From positions 35,855,233 to 35,919,232 of the forward strand of contig JAKSZU010000004.1 in NCBI GenBank assembly GCA_026018925.1: a stretch of DNA of 64,000 nucleotides. Reading direction: 5' to 3'. Both the position numbers and the translations under genes were made by a program. Of the stretch, positions 22,757 through 33,805 are shown one piece after another (the first letter of the stretch is position 1; each line of letters begins with the position of its first letter). The notes below the pieces were generated by a model. It saw nothing but the letters and a program-made list of their open reading frames with translations, made no database searches and was not told the origin of the DNA. The stretch is from Tupaia tana. Taxonomy: Eukaryota > Chordata > Mammalia > Scandentia > Tupaiidae.

Positions 22757-23305
22757 GATAATCATATGCAGTGATTAGCGAACTGCCTAAATTTTTACAG
22801 AACAGCCATAACTGAATAAAGCCAGTCAGAATATCACCTCTAAGCAGTATGCATATTACTTTAGCTTAACATGTATTTTCTGAATTAACCCTAAAATGGG
22901 TTTGCAGTTGTACTTGGCACAAAAAAAAAAAAAAAAAAAAAAAATCCATTACACCTCTTCACAGTAAAAATCACATCTGTGTGCTTCCCTGAGTGTGATC
23001 CACCAAATTAGCTATATGATAAAACATTTTTCCTGGGAAAATATACATTTAATAGACTGTTTTTTCCTTGAGTTTTTTCTTTTGTCTTTTCTCTTACATT
23101 TTAAATCCCACTAATTGAAAAAATTGCTATAAATTATAGCCTTGCTACAGTCTGGACAAATTAACCTTGCAAGTAAACTTGCAGCTATAATTGCGCTTAA
23201 TTGAATGAACTGTTATCAGTTCTAATACCCTCGGGCCCTTTACAACACCACTAAAAACAAATAATTGTGTTAATTGTTCTTATCTATTTTAATTTTATCT
23301 TTTAA
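22757..23305. other. Unique sequence, possible conserved noncoding element
   Basis: Contains an A run at 22921-22944. 23095-23230 is AT-rich with several homeodomain-like cores (taattg, cttaattgaa) and no repeat signature. Confidence 0.3.
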
Positions 23306-23470
23306 AAAAACTTTTTTTTTAAATTGCCAGAGGCTGTGTTTGCCAGGGAGACAGAGAGAGGAACAGGGAGAAAAGCACCCAGCAATGGGGCAAGGCCACA
23401 CCCCAATCCCCTCCTCCCTCTGTCCATCCCACTGAGATCTGGGGCATGCAGCGTCAGCCATGCCCCAAAC
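23306..23470 (-). mobile_element. Truncated middle-type SINE
   Basis: Tail aaactttttttttaaattgc, GA-rich part, caatggggcaaggccacacc block. The head is missing or degraded after gtcagccatg. Confidence 0.7.
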
Positions 23471-23861
23471 ACCAGACTCCTGGACAACCTTATTTCTAGT
23501 TTACATATTAGGACCAATGTAAGTTACTCGATGTATGGGGGAAGGGGGAGAAGACCTGAATTTAATTTTTAAATACCTATAGGTCTGCCTTTTCATCAGC
23601 AGAGGTGAACTTCCCTACCTACTGCCCATCCACAAATCAGAGAGTTTCCTGTTTTTTCTCATTCGCAACCAAGAAGACAAGGGAAAAGAGAGCTAGCTCC
23701 TTTGCTGTTAAGGCAGATGGCACAAGAAGGATATCAAGACCTCTTTTCCAATCACATGCCAACTACTGTTCTTGAGAGTATGAATAATGCACATACCTGA
23801 GAAACTCATCCCACATAATATCCTGGAGAATGGAATCTGTTTAAAATACAAAGGAAAAAAT

Positions 23862-23900
<39 letters not shown>

Positions 23901-24525
23901 ATTAGGAAGAAGTGCCTTTTTTGTATAATTTTATATTTTGGGCAAATATTGCTTTAGAAAAGCACAATATGTATACAGAAATAGAAAATATAAAAAAAAT
24001 GGCATGTATATTTGGGAGTTGCTTTAAGCTCTTATAATCCCTTAAACAGCAAGACTCCCTGGAGCATTATCAGACTTACAAGATTTTTCATTTCCGCCCA
24101 ACTCTGAAGACATTTTTACAAACAGCATACTGGGTGTCTCTCTGCCAACAGCCTACCGCTTGCTAAGTAAACTCAATCAGTGAAAGCAACACAGTATCTT
24201 TATAGTGACTTTCCCAGAAATTCTAATACATTCCTACCGAATTATATACTTTGCATGGCATTTAAAGTTAAATAAATGCTACTTTGTTTCTCATTCTTTC
24301 TTATAAACAGAGTAAAACTTAAGTTATCTAGCATATTTGGTGCTGTCTACATAATAAAACCCTCTAGATTTGAGAAACTTGCCTTTTTAAGTACCACAAC
24401 TTTTCGACTTACCCATTTCTAAATGAAGCCTTTCTTAGCCACCCCTTGTTTTGCATCTCCTGGGTGGTACTTGCCTAGCACCTTAAAACATTCTGAATAT
24501 AATTTGAGCTTTAAAAAACAAAAAC
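23471..24525. other. Unique sequence with one microsatellite
   Basis: Apart from the (CA)n at 23865-23898, no repeat or exon is recognised. Confidence 0.4.
23865..23898 (+). repeat. (CA)n microsatellite
   Basis: Seventeen CA units. Confidence 0.95.
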
Positions 24526-24765
24526 AGAGCAAGCACGCAGCATGGTGGTTAAGACAGCTGGATTCCACATGGCAAACTATGAGTTCCAATCCCGTACCCA
24601 ACTGCTGGAAAAACACGCCAGGTGTACATGCGTGCCTGTTCTGAATCTCGAAAGGAGGGAGAAATGGAGACGAGATGACAGCATGACCATGCCCCATGGG
24701 GTGTGATTTCTCTCTTCCTCCCTCTTCCCTCAGTGCATGCACCCTCTGGCAAATTAAAACAAAAA
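24526..24765 (+). mobile_element. Middle-type tRNA-derived SINE
   Basis: gcacgcagcatggtggttaa, then tggaaaaacacgccaggtgt, a gatgacagcatgaccatgcc block, CT-rich DNA and a gcaccctctggcaaatt end. Confidence 0.83.
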
Positions 24766-24829
24766 TGAAACAAAAAAAAGACAGGAAAGCATATTTACCA
24801 ATCATTAAAAAAAAAAAAAAAAAAAAGTT

Positions 24830-25010
24830 GTCTCTTAGTATGTGCCTAGCACCATTCTAAAACCTTTAGGCATAGCCTCTCAGTCCTCAGAACAATCTTA
24901 GAGGTAGGTACTGTCTTTAACTTCATTCTATGGATACAAAAACAGGTATACATTGCCCATGTTTTCACAGCTAGGATCAAGCCAAACGGTCTGGACCTAA
25001 AGCCTCCAAA
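24830..25010 (+). repeat. MIR
   Basis: agtatgtgcctagcaccatt, then cttagaggtaggtactgtct, then attgcccatgttttcacag follow MIR order. Confidence 0.75.
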
Positions 25011-25970
25011 AACATGGACTATCAAGACAAGGAAAAAACAAGCCTAAAACATAATAAAGCAGTCCTTTTTCTACCCAGAGGTGTAACACGTGGCCCGCGT
25101 TTACTGTCCTGCATCCTGATTCGTTTTTATTGTCTTCCACTCATGGCCACATCTCTTTTTAGGTTTCACCGATCTGCCTTCCCTGGCAGATCTCTCTGAA
25201 GCAACTCTTTCCCTGAAAGTTAAAGCCAAGATTTCTCACTGGGTCATTATTCTGAAGAAAACCTTTGAATTTGTCCTGTAGAAATTCTCTAGTAGGAGCT
25301 TCTTATCCGGACCCTACCCCACCTTGTAAACTTCCCAACCTGTAACGGAGGGGGTTGAATTGACCTTTTTCTGCTGGAGATCTGAAGTCTAAATTTGCTC
25401 CTATTATGTTCTACAACTTTACTTCTTAATGATTTGGACATCATTACCAAATCAATCGCTGCACTGTGTTGTGACAGTGACAACTTGAAATTGCTGGAAT
25501 GTTTACAATGGCGTTTGCCCCTCCACTAAAAGCCCTAGATTGTTTCACTTTTGAGTTATGGTTCTGCTTTTCATAACCTTCTACTACTTAGTCACTGCTA
25601 AGATACAAATTAACACCATTCGCCTCTGAGAAGGTGCCTCCCTGGATACATCCTCTTAACAATGCCCATTAATTACATTGTATTTAATCTTCTACCGACT
25701 CCAAGATAAGCTGTCAAAGACTCTTATAAATTAGAACAAATCAAAGTACGTTTCACTTCACTATAAGGAAAGTATATAAAGACTTTGGGACATCTATTTT
25801 GGTCTATTGGTCTAAGCATTTCCTGTTTCCTAAATCCTCTGGATGGTTAAGAAGTGGACAAGTGAAAAGTATCCTCTGTGACGGGAAGAGATAGCACCAT
25901 GGCCAGATGAATTTGACCTTTTATAGAACCTTGATAATTCTCCCTTTAGTTACTGATTTTTCTTTCTTTC
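25011..25970. other. Unique sequence, nothing recognised
   Basis: No coding or repeat signature that I can support. Confidence 0.4.
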
Positions 25971-25971
25971 A

Positions 25972-26513
25972 GTTTGCTATCGGGTACGTGTGCTCACAGA
26001 AGAGAAAGAAGGAAAGAGAGAGAAATCACCCCCGGGAGGTATGGCCATGCTGCAATCCCATCTCCTGCATGCTCCTTCAGGATTCGGGGCAAGTGCGAAC
26101 ATGGTACCCAGTGGGATTTTCCTTTTTTTTTTTTTTCTTTTTTTTCTCTTAAAAATAGAGATTTTTGCTATAGGGTGTATGCACTCACCGGAAAGACAGA
26201 CAGAAAGCGAGAAATTGCCCCCTCAGGGGGGGGATGGCCACACCGCAGTCCCTTCTCCTGCAACTTGTCTAGGGATTTGGGGCATGCATGCAATGCACGT
26301 ACACGCGCATGGAGTGAGTTTTTAAGCTGCTGGGTCCAGGACTCAAATCATGGTCAACTATGTGAGAGTCCAGTGTCGTAACCACTACGCTATCTGCTGG
26401 TTCCCCTCCCTGCCAACACACACACAGTGTGATTTTCAAGCTACCAGGTCCCACAGCGTGTTCAGCCATGTGGGATTCAGCTACCTTAAACCTCCATGCT
26501 ACTTTCTCAGCCA
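25972..26513 (-). mobile_element. Middle-type SINE split by a long-type SINE
   Basis: Outer element: 25972-26120 (tail side and central block) and 26406-26513 (linker and degraded head ending ctttctcagcca). It is interrupted inside the ttttcaag linker, and cagtgggattttc is repeated as cagtgtgattttc on the far side. Confidence 0.8.
26121..26405 (-). mobile_element. Long-type SINE nested in a SINE
   Basis: T/C tail, atttttgctatagggtgtat, C/G palindrome near 26218-26234 and head ending ctatctgctggttcccc. Confidence 0.9.
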
Positions 26514-26519
26514 ATGGTA

Positions 26520-27355
26520 GAACTTTTAAACTCAAAAGCTTCAAATGGCTTCTTGTCTTCTCTACTCATTCATTTAATACAGGCCACAGTATCTGACCTC
26601 ACATATACCCACGGACTTGCAGAGAGTCACAGTCTTCAAAATCTGGTCCCAAACTGCATGTCCAGCCTCGCTTCCTTCCAAAACCTCCCAGGTAGCCTAT
26701 GCTGTAGTCAGAGTGGCCACTTCCACGTTTGTCACCATACAATGCATACACGCCTACCTGTGTGCCTTTGCTCAGATCTTATCTCTGCCTAAATGAGAGA
26801 ACTCTTACTCCTCAAGGCCCAACTCAAATGAAGTCGCTTCAAAAAAGTATTTGACAGAGACTCCAAGCAGAGTTTAGCCCTGTTCACGGGTCTTGATTTC
26901 TTCATTGTGACCCTTATCACAGCAACACTCACTCTGTGCTTTAGCCCCATACGACACGCATCTTTCCATATAAAATGGTTCTTACTCCACCTGCCAAGCA
27001 TTCTGGTAGGATCTGAAGAGACCCTTGTGTACATAAAAAAAATAAGTTAATCTGAAAAAAGAGAAAGAAAACAAACAAACAAAAATACAAGGCAAGTTAT
27101 TCCTTAATCCTCAGACTTCAAAGAAGAGCCCCTAAGCCTTCTAGGAAACACTCTACACTCACAAAGTAGGGTTTACTCATTTTTTGTATAATCTGCAACC
27201 CAAAACTCTGAACAATGCCGTCAAGAGCTGTCCAGTAGACAATACACTACGAGGGCAGGCACTTGGGCTGTTTTGTTGTTTATTTACTCTCCAAGAAGCA
27301 CTGCGAGAACACAAAGGGTATTTGCTGAATGACTCAAAGAATGAACAAGACGCAG
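26520..27355 (+). repeat. L2 3' region
   Basis: Follows L2 3' end order: caaatggcttcttgtcttct, then gtttgtcaccatacaatgca, then tactcctcaaggcccaactc. The end reads cgagggcaggcacttgggct and ggtatttgctgaatgactca. Diverged and possibly with gaps. Confidence 0.65.
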
Positions 27356-27449
27356 CGTGAATGTTACAATTAAGCAAATCCAGTGGCCACAGATGAAAAA
27401 CATCCTAACAAATACCATCCCTGTCTTCTGGCTAGAGTTGACAAAAATA

Positions 27450-27515
27450 TATTGGGTCGTGGGGAAAGTCATGATATACTTTTCTATGCAAAAATGTATC
27501 ACGACTTTATAATGA
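27450..27515 (+). mobile_element. Short palindromic mariner-type MITE
   Basis: TA followed by TTGGGTCGTGGGGAAAGTCA, then a fold-back: aaagtcatgatata pairs with tgtatcacgactttat around a tctatgcaaaa loop. It is related to the copies at 43095-43438 and 61636-61712. The right end is eroded. Confidence 0.65.
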
Positions 27516-28198
27516 ACACATATAGATATAGCTATATATCCTTTTGCTTCTAAAAGGACAGGTCTCGCCTCAAGCCTGGGCAATTTGCTGTCTCAGAGCG
27601 CCAGGAAGAACAGCCAGCTGCAAGGAGAGCAGATCATAAAACCCTCGCAGTGCAGCTCCCACAGAAATCAGCTTCACGTGTTACGCTTCCGTGTTGCCTT
27701 AGACTGTCAAAAATGCTGGTGCACTTCAGGGGGGGGAATACTCCTAGGAATTCGTTTCCTTCCCCTGAAACATGGTCATTTCAACATGACAGCTGTTTAA
27801 AACCCCATGGTACCAGAAGGTTTTGAGACCGGAAGCAAGGGTGGCACACCTAGCTGAGTACAGGGGAGGGCACGAGGCAGGGAGGAAATGGCAAGCCGAG
27901 TAAGAACACAGCGTGTAGGTGACCGACCACAGAAAGTAGAGAAACAACGTGCCAACTTCCCTCACGGGTCCCAGCAAGTATGTCACCGCTATATCATAAC
28001 TAGTGCAAACAGAAAAATAAAAGGTATAGAAACAAAACCCACCTTCCTTGGTCACCCGCTATAATCCCCTTTCCCATCATGAACTCTTTTCCCAATGATT
28101 ACTCCTCTTACAGAAAATAAATTGGTAAGAATGTCGCTGTCCTTAAGCAGAAAAGAGAGTGGAGCCTAGATGACATGTCTCTTCTACTTTTGAGGGAT
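27516..28198. other. Unique sequence, nothing recognised
   Basis: Moderate GC. No exon recognised. Confidence 0.4.
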
Positions 28199-28251
28199 TT
28201 TTAAGACTTTATTATTATTACTTTTCCATTTTCTATAGCCACATGTTCACC

Positions 28252-28282
<31 letters not shown>

Positions 28283-28371
28283 AAAAGTGAGAAAACAAGC
28301 TGCCTGGGAGTAGAACCATGTTCAGCCATGTGGGAGTCCAGTGCCTCAACCGCCATGACACCTGCTGGCCC
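28199..28371 (-). mobile_element. Short-type tRNA-derived SINE
   Basis: Tail, (GA)n at 28252-28276, then the head ending ccacctgctggcccc. Confidence 0.9.
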
Positions 28372-28407
28372 CTACTTTCTACTTAAAAAAAAAAAGAAAA
28401 GAATTCT

Positions 28408-28542
28408 TGGGGGCTGGCAAGTGGCCGGCTATGGTTCAAGTCCTGCACCTGGTGGCTTGCTTTCTCACTTTCTCGCTCTCTCTCCCCTACTCTCTTCCTG
28501 TCTGGTCAAACTAAAATAAAGTTAAATAAACAAATTTTTTTA
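28408..28542 (+). mobile_element. Short-type SINE, head partly deleted
   Basis: gggggctggcaagtgg jumps directly to ccggctatggttcaagtcct, so the middle of the head is missing. CT-rich DNA and an AT tail follow. Confidence 0.85.
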
Positions 28543-28684
28543 AATAATTGTTTTATTTAGTTTATTTATTATTTTTTTTTAGTTTGACCAGAGAGAGAGA
28601 AAGAAAGCTACCAGGTTCAGGACCCAAACAGTGGTCAGCCATGTGGGAGTCTGGTGCCTTAACCACTACACCATCTGCTGGACA
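28543..28684 (-). mobile_element. Short-type SINE, tail to tail with the previous
   Basis: Tail ttgttttatttagtttattt, tttgaccagagagagagaaa, and a head ending caccatctgctggacac. Together with 28408-28542 it forms an inverted pair. Confidence 0.88.
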
Positions 28685-28784
28685 CTACTTTCTACTTTTT
28701 ACATTTGTTAGCTTTTCTACAGTGAGTTTTCCTTTTCGTTATCATGAAAAAGTAATCTTTATGTTTAAAGAAATTTTAGAGCTA

Positions 28785-29014
28785 GGGCCAGCTGGTGGTA
28801 GGGTAGTTAAGGTGGCTGGATGCCACACGGCTGACTGCCCAATTTGAGTCCTGGACCCGGTGGCTTGAAAAACATGCTGAACGTGTGTATGTGCATGCCC
28901 AGGATCCCTAGAGGAGAATGGAGAAGGGACTGCAGGGTGATTTCTCACTTTCTCTCCACCTCTACCTTACCACTCCCCCAAAGTGTACATGCCTTATAGC
29001 AAACTAAAAAATAA
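28785..29014 (+). mobile_element. Middle-type tRNA-derived SINE
   Basis: Head agggccagctggtggtaggg, then cttgaaaaacatgctgaacg, a shortened central block and an end at cttatagcaaactaaaaa. Confidence 0.88.
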
Positions 29015-29036
29015 AACTTCACAGTTTAAAAAGTTC

Positions 29037-29304
29037 AGGACCAGCAGTTAGCGTAATGGCTATGTCGCTGGACTCCCATGTAGTCAACCGTGGTTCAAGT
29101 CCCGGACCTGGTAGCTTAAACTCATGCCAGGCAAGTGTGCATGTGTGCCCAAGATCCTGAAAAGAGAATGGAGAAGGGACTGTGACATGGTCATTCCCCC
29201 TGGGGGGGGGGGGGGGTGATATCTCACTTTCTGTCTCTCTTTCTCTCTCTGTCACTCTGGCAAGCACACACGCCCTATAGCAAGAACCTCTTTTAAAAAA
29301 AAAG
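29037..29304 (+). mobile_element. Long-type SINE with expanded G run
   Basis: Near-complete copy. The internal palindrome has grown into 15 consecutive G at 29202-29216. Confidence 0.93.
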
Positions 29305-29594
29305 CTCATGTTGTAACAATAAGAAAACTAAGTACACTAAATAAATCCTTTACCTCAAAAAATAAATAGCAAAGATAATAAAGAAAAAGAAAAAAATAAA
29401 ATAAAAAATAAATAAATAGCAAAGAATTCAATAATACCAAACCATTTACTCCTTTTACTTAACATATTGCTTTATCCCTTTCTCCCCAGCTACTGGCATG
29501 CCTAACAGCTCATTTATAAAACACAGTATCTTCCTAGTAGTTATAATCCTACCTAGAAGCCCTCAGCTGGAGATGTATAATAGGTGAGTCTCCG

Positions 29595-29700
29595 TGCCTT
29601 ATACTGTGTTATTTGATTTCATCCAACAACTCTGTGAAATGGCCAAGGCAGTTATTTTTATTTCTCTCACATATGATGAAAACAGGTGCCCGAAATAAAA
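29595..29700 (+). repeat. MIR fragment
   Basis: ttatttgatttcatccaaca, then actctgtgaaatggcca and tatgatgaaaacaggtg resemble the MIR core. Confidence 0.5.
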
Positions 29701-29736
29701 AATGGACCCCATATTTTCTTACGCAGTAATCCAAAA

Positions 29737-29944
29737 CAAGATTTCTCAACCTGGACACTAATGACATTTTGAGCCAGATCATTCTTTATTGTGGGTGGCT
29801 GTCCCATGTCTTGTAGGATGTTTAAAGGCATCTCAAGCCTCCGCCCGCTAGATACCAATAGCACGGCTCCCTTCGCCCACATGTAGCAACCAAAACTGCA
29901 AACACCTTCTGGGGTGAAAGATCGGACCAAGCTGAGAACCACTG
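29737..29944 (-). repeat. MER20 hAT-Charlie element
   Basis: Nearly complete and recognisable along its length: gatttctcaacctggacact, then tgacattttgagccagatca, then ttgtaggatgtttaaaggca, ending gctgagaaccactg. MER20 is a non-autonomous hAT transposon of placental mammals, some copies of which act as enhancers in uterine stromal cells. Confidence 0.88.
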
Positions 29945-31799
29945 AGCTAAATGCATCTGCCAGGTTCCTTCTGGTACCTCGTTTCTGTGACAAGGCTCCA
30001 TATACCAAAGAGCCACAATAAATCACAGAGCATCAGAAGTTGCTTGCTCAGAGATTTCAGTTAATTAACCAATTCCCCAGTCACTTGAAACATTTTGTTT
30101 TTAAATGGGGAAAGAAAAAAACATCTTTGCACAAATATTTGCCTCTTTTACAAGCATATTACCTCATTAGAGCATAATAAGGATATACAGAATGACGTGT
30201 GTGTAGGGGGAAAATACTAGCAGAATCTGAGGGCCAGACCTTGGTCTTTGTTAACAAGCCTCATAATGCAATTATACTTAACGTTTTCTCTATAAAAATT
30301 GGTGTAAACCTACACGTGTTCTTAATACTTGCTTCTGCTAGATATCTGTCCAAATATGTTACTTCAAGGTCTACAGAAGACACTGATAACTTTGTAACGT
30401 TATAAGAATTTGTAGCTAGAGGTCTTCACTTGAAATTGCTAGAAGCTTGGGAATTTGCAGACCTCACAATTCTGTTTAAAGCCCTCAGCTTAAATGTTTT
30501 CATGTCATTTAATCCAAGTTTTTATTCCTGCATATTTTTTTACCTAGTTTTTTTTAGCAAGTGCCTGAATTGAAAAGATTTTGTAACCTAATTCCTCTTA
30601 ATGCCTTAAATCTGTAAAGGGTGGATGTCGAGCGACCAGAGAGATCATTGTAAGTATAGCATTAGCTAAACTGATACTAGGAATACCTAAAGTACAACGG
30701 AATTGACGTGCAGTCATACTTTGGGAAATGTTTGAATTATTTTACCAAGGTTTCATCTGTGCACTCTATCCTTACTTCCCGATGGCGGTAAATTAATTCA
30801 TGTACTGTGGAATGGGGAAAACAATTTAAACTGACTGTACTCAATTTGGAGCGTCACTCCACAACCCTAGTTTTAAAGAATATATAGTTCTGTGGCTATG
30901 TAGAGAAACTGATAAATGCTTAGTTAACCTGATACAGAGAATGAAGATGAAGAGGTATTCATAATGTCCACAATCACTCAGGTCTGAAGTACTTATTATG
31001 CCTTTAAATGTGACCTGGTGTCTATACAAGGGAGATATTTTCTCCAGATTACAAAGCATATTGTACCAAATGTGTCTGTTACTCTGGTGGTCTCCATTAA
31101 CCTTCACCATAAAGTACAAAAGAACAAATTGATCCTCCAATGAAAATGATGCCCTGGTCTTGGAAAAACATCAGAGGCTCCAAAAACAAAAGCGAGAAAC
31201 AACACAAAATGGGGTTTGGGAAAAGAAAGATTTAATCGATACAAAATGCTCATTTAAATAAATGTTTTCCCACCGACTATATGCCCATATAGCGTTTACT
31301 AACTCAAATCTATCCTTTAAAAAAAAAAATCACAAAAAAAAACCGCCTCTAACCAAAGACTCCACGATTGCATCTAATTATCTCTGCATTCTAGTCATTT
31401 AACTATCCAAGTTTTTAAATGTTTTCCTCCCTAAAAGAATTAATGGCAATGTTATACTACTGTAAATTCCTGACACAGAGAAAACCCTGTGGAGGGGGGG
31501 AAATTTTTAATCGCCTGTATAGTGATGCAGCCAACCAGGGTCAGAAGACACCTTGCAGCCACTTATGAAGAAGACCGGGAGAGAGCTTCCCTTCCCTAGA
31601 AACACACAGGAACTCGTAGGGAATACATACACTCCAAAAAATGTGTACACGAACACCTAGCAATAATCTCACCTTGTATCTAGTCTCCCTAGAGAAGGCC
31701 CCTAGTTTCCCTAGAGAAGTTTCTTCGTAAACACACATCCAAGGAGCCCACGTCCCTGGAACTCAGGGTACTGACTTTACGGGGGCGTTTACCAGTCCT
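29945..31799. other. SINE-free flank of CpG island 1
   Basis: About 1.85 kb without any lineage SINE, AT-rich and unique-looking. If a gene starts in the CpG island and runs leftward, this would be its first intron. No exon identified. Confidence 0.4.
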
Positions 31800-32611
31800 G
31801 CTAAAGCGACGTCTCCCCCTGGAGAGCGATGCTCAGCCGGTCACCGCGCGCAGACGGGGTCCGAGTTAGACGGAGACCAGCCCCGGGTTCAGTTATCAGT
31901 CCCTACAGGGTTCGCAGTTCCCTGGACGGTTCTCTCACGTTCCCCTTCTCTGGGTCCTCTCGCTCAGGGTTCTTTTCCCCAAAACCTCGGGCCAGGGTCC
32001 TAACAGACCCTGAGGGAGGGAGGGGACGTTTCCGGAGCTCCCGGAACCCCTCATCTCCGTCCCAGCAGGTCTCCAAATGCCAGAAACTTTCCCTGGCCGA
32101 GATCGCAAGGGAGGAAAAGGGCTGAGCCCGCAGCCTGCGTCTGGTGGCCAGAAAACAATCCCTAGCCCCCAGGCAAGTCGGCCCGCGAGCCGGCGGTCAA
32201 GTTCTCTGTGCAGCGAGCGAGGGACGCCAGACCTCAAGCCCGTGCTGTATCTTGGGGTGGTATAAACAGGATGTCAGCGCGTTCCGGGCTTGTTGATGAA
32301 AACTTGCTGAGCGCTCCCGGGGAGGGGGCGGCGGGGCTAAGCCTTTCGCCTCCCGCCGGGGCCCCCTCCGCACGACCTCCCCGCCGCCGGCTGCGCTCCC
32401 TGGAAATCCCCGGTCTGCCCCGCCCGCAGCCGCACGCCCCCAACCCAGCGAGCCCCGGGGTCCCGCACTGCGCGGGCAGAGGCCCCGGTGCGCGGTGCTC
32501 CAGGACCGACCCCGCACCGCGGCCGCGCCTCCGGCCAGCGCCGCGCTCCATGCCCCTCGCCAAGTCGCCAGCGGCCGCCGCAGTCCTCACCTCCCCTTCT
32601 GTGACACTCAC

Positions 32612-32880
32612 CACTTCCGTGTGCGCCTGAGCCGAGTGGCACCGGATCGCTGCGCGGGTCCGGTCCCCCGGCCGGCTCGCTAAGGTGCCAGCCTCGCGGG
32701 GCCCCGGCGAGCGCGCGCCCAGGGCGGAAAGGGGGCGCACGGAGGGCAACCAGGGCTGGGGCGCAGGCCCGCGCGGTCTGCGGCTCCCGGCTACTCCGCC
32801 GCCGCCGCGGCCTGCGCTCGGCGACGCACCCGCCTCCCGCCACGCCCCGAGGCCGGCCCCGCCTCCCACCCGCGGCGGCC
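32612..32880 (-). other. Candidate noncoding first exon on the minus strand
   Basis: Reading leftward from the CRE, the minus strand reaches ggaagtg|GTGAGTgtcac, a near-ideal splice donor whose exon-side last base is 32612. The upstream limit is only a guess from the promoter elements. This would be a 5' exon of an unidentified gene transcribed to the left. The evidence is the donor and the CpG-island context only. Confidence 0.35.
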
Positions 32881-32890
32881 GCTCCGCCCC

Positions 32891-32906
32891 CTCGTGACGT
32901 CACGAG
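32891..32906. promoter_or_regulatory. Perfect palindromic CRE
   Basis: CTCGTGACGTCACGAG is a 16-bp perfect palindrome containing the full consensus TGACGTCA, the binding site of CREB/ATF dimers. It is flanked within 20 bp on each side by GC boxes of opposite orientation, a symmetric core typical of housekeeping or bidirectional promoters. Confidence 0.85.
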
Positions 32907-33302
32907 CGGCAGCCCCGGAAAGGGGCGGGGACGCGGCCCCTGCGGCGGCACCACCTCGGCTTAAGGCCCTGGGCCTCCGGCCAGCCTTTCTGGCCGCTGT
33001 CTTCGCTCACCGCCGGGTTCGTAACTCGCCTCCGTTTACCATGTCCTCTAGAAACACCAGCGTAGGGATCGGAGGTCAGCTAGCAGTTTAAGAGCAATTG
33101 CCAGGATCTGTGCAGAGATTGACCCCTCCCAAGTTTGGAGTGCCCTCCACTACGTCTTTGTGCACTTCGATGTACTTATCACTGTCTTCCGTGGACACCT
33201 CTAACGCTTACCCCAAGCGAATTAAAACGTGGAGCACTTGACACAAGAACTGAAGAAATACAACCTCCAGCTTTAGCAGTTACCTTCAGATCCAACCCAT
33301 TC

Positions 33303-33306
<4 letters not shown>

Positions 33307-33348
<42 letters not shown>

Positions 33349-33570
33349 ATAAGGCGCGTGCGCTCGCCAGACAGAGACAGAGAGACAAAAAGTGAGAAGT
33401 CACCCCCCAAGGGGGGATGGCCACGCCGCAATCCCCTCTCCTCCGTTCTCCTCTCGGGATCTTGGGCACGCACGCGGCATGAGGTTCAAGGCACCGGGTC
33501 CGGGACGCAAACCGCAGTCGACTACGTGGGAGTCCAGAGACATAGCCAACTACGCTAACTGCTGGTCCCA
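33307..33570 (-). mobile_element. Young long-type SINE, variant B box
   Basis: A tail of about 39 T, intact CpGs (aaggcgcgtgcgctcgccag) and B-box region GGTTTGCGTCC. Perfect 14-bp TSD caacccattctgta at 33293-33306 and 33571-33584, so the insertion is recent. Confidence 0.96.
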
Positions 33571-33639
33571 CAACCCATTCTGTACTTGAAGAGCTCTTTA
33601 AGAAAGAAAAAGCAAAAGAGCCATCTTAAGTGCAATAGC

Positions 33640-33805
33640 AATAATAATTAATATTAGTTGATACCTATTATGTGACCAGCACTTTCTTTTTTAAAAAACT
33701 AATAATCCATTAAAGTAGACATTATCCTCACTTTATCTTAGGAAACAAATTAAGGCTTAAGTATCTTAAAGTAATGCTGCAGCCAGGATTTATACCCCAT
33801 AGGCA
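33640..33805 (+). repeat. MIR
   Basis: agttgatacctattatgtga, then tagacattatcctcacttta, then gcagccaggatttatacccc follow MIR. Confidence 0.65.

Larger units (their letters stand above)
31800..33070. promoter_or_regulatory. CpG island 1, probable promoter
   Basis: About 1.3 kb of CpG-dense, GC-rich DNA rising sharply from AT-rich flanks, free of SINEs. It contains GC boxes (32882-32890 inverted, 32922-32930) around a perfect CRE palindrome. No TATA box is evident. Long open frames on both strands here are what GC-rich DNA gives by chance. The gene is not identified and a bidirectional promoter is possible. Confidence 0.8.

Noticed and set aside
32234..32954. 211- and 205-codon minus-strand frames in CpG island 1
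   Set aside because: They overlap each other and plus-strand frames, and are rich in A, R, G and P from GC composition. No domain is recognised.
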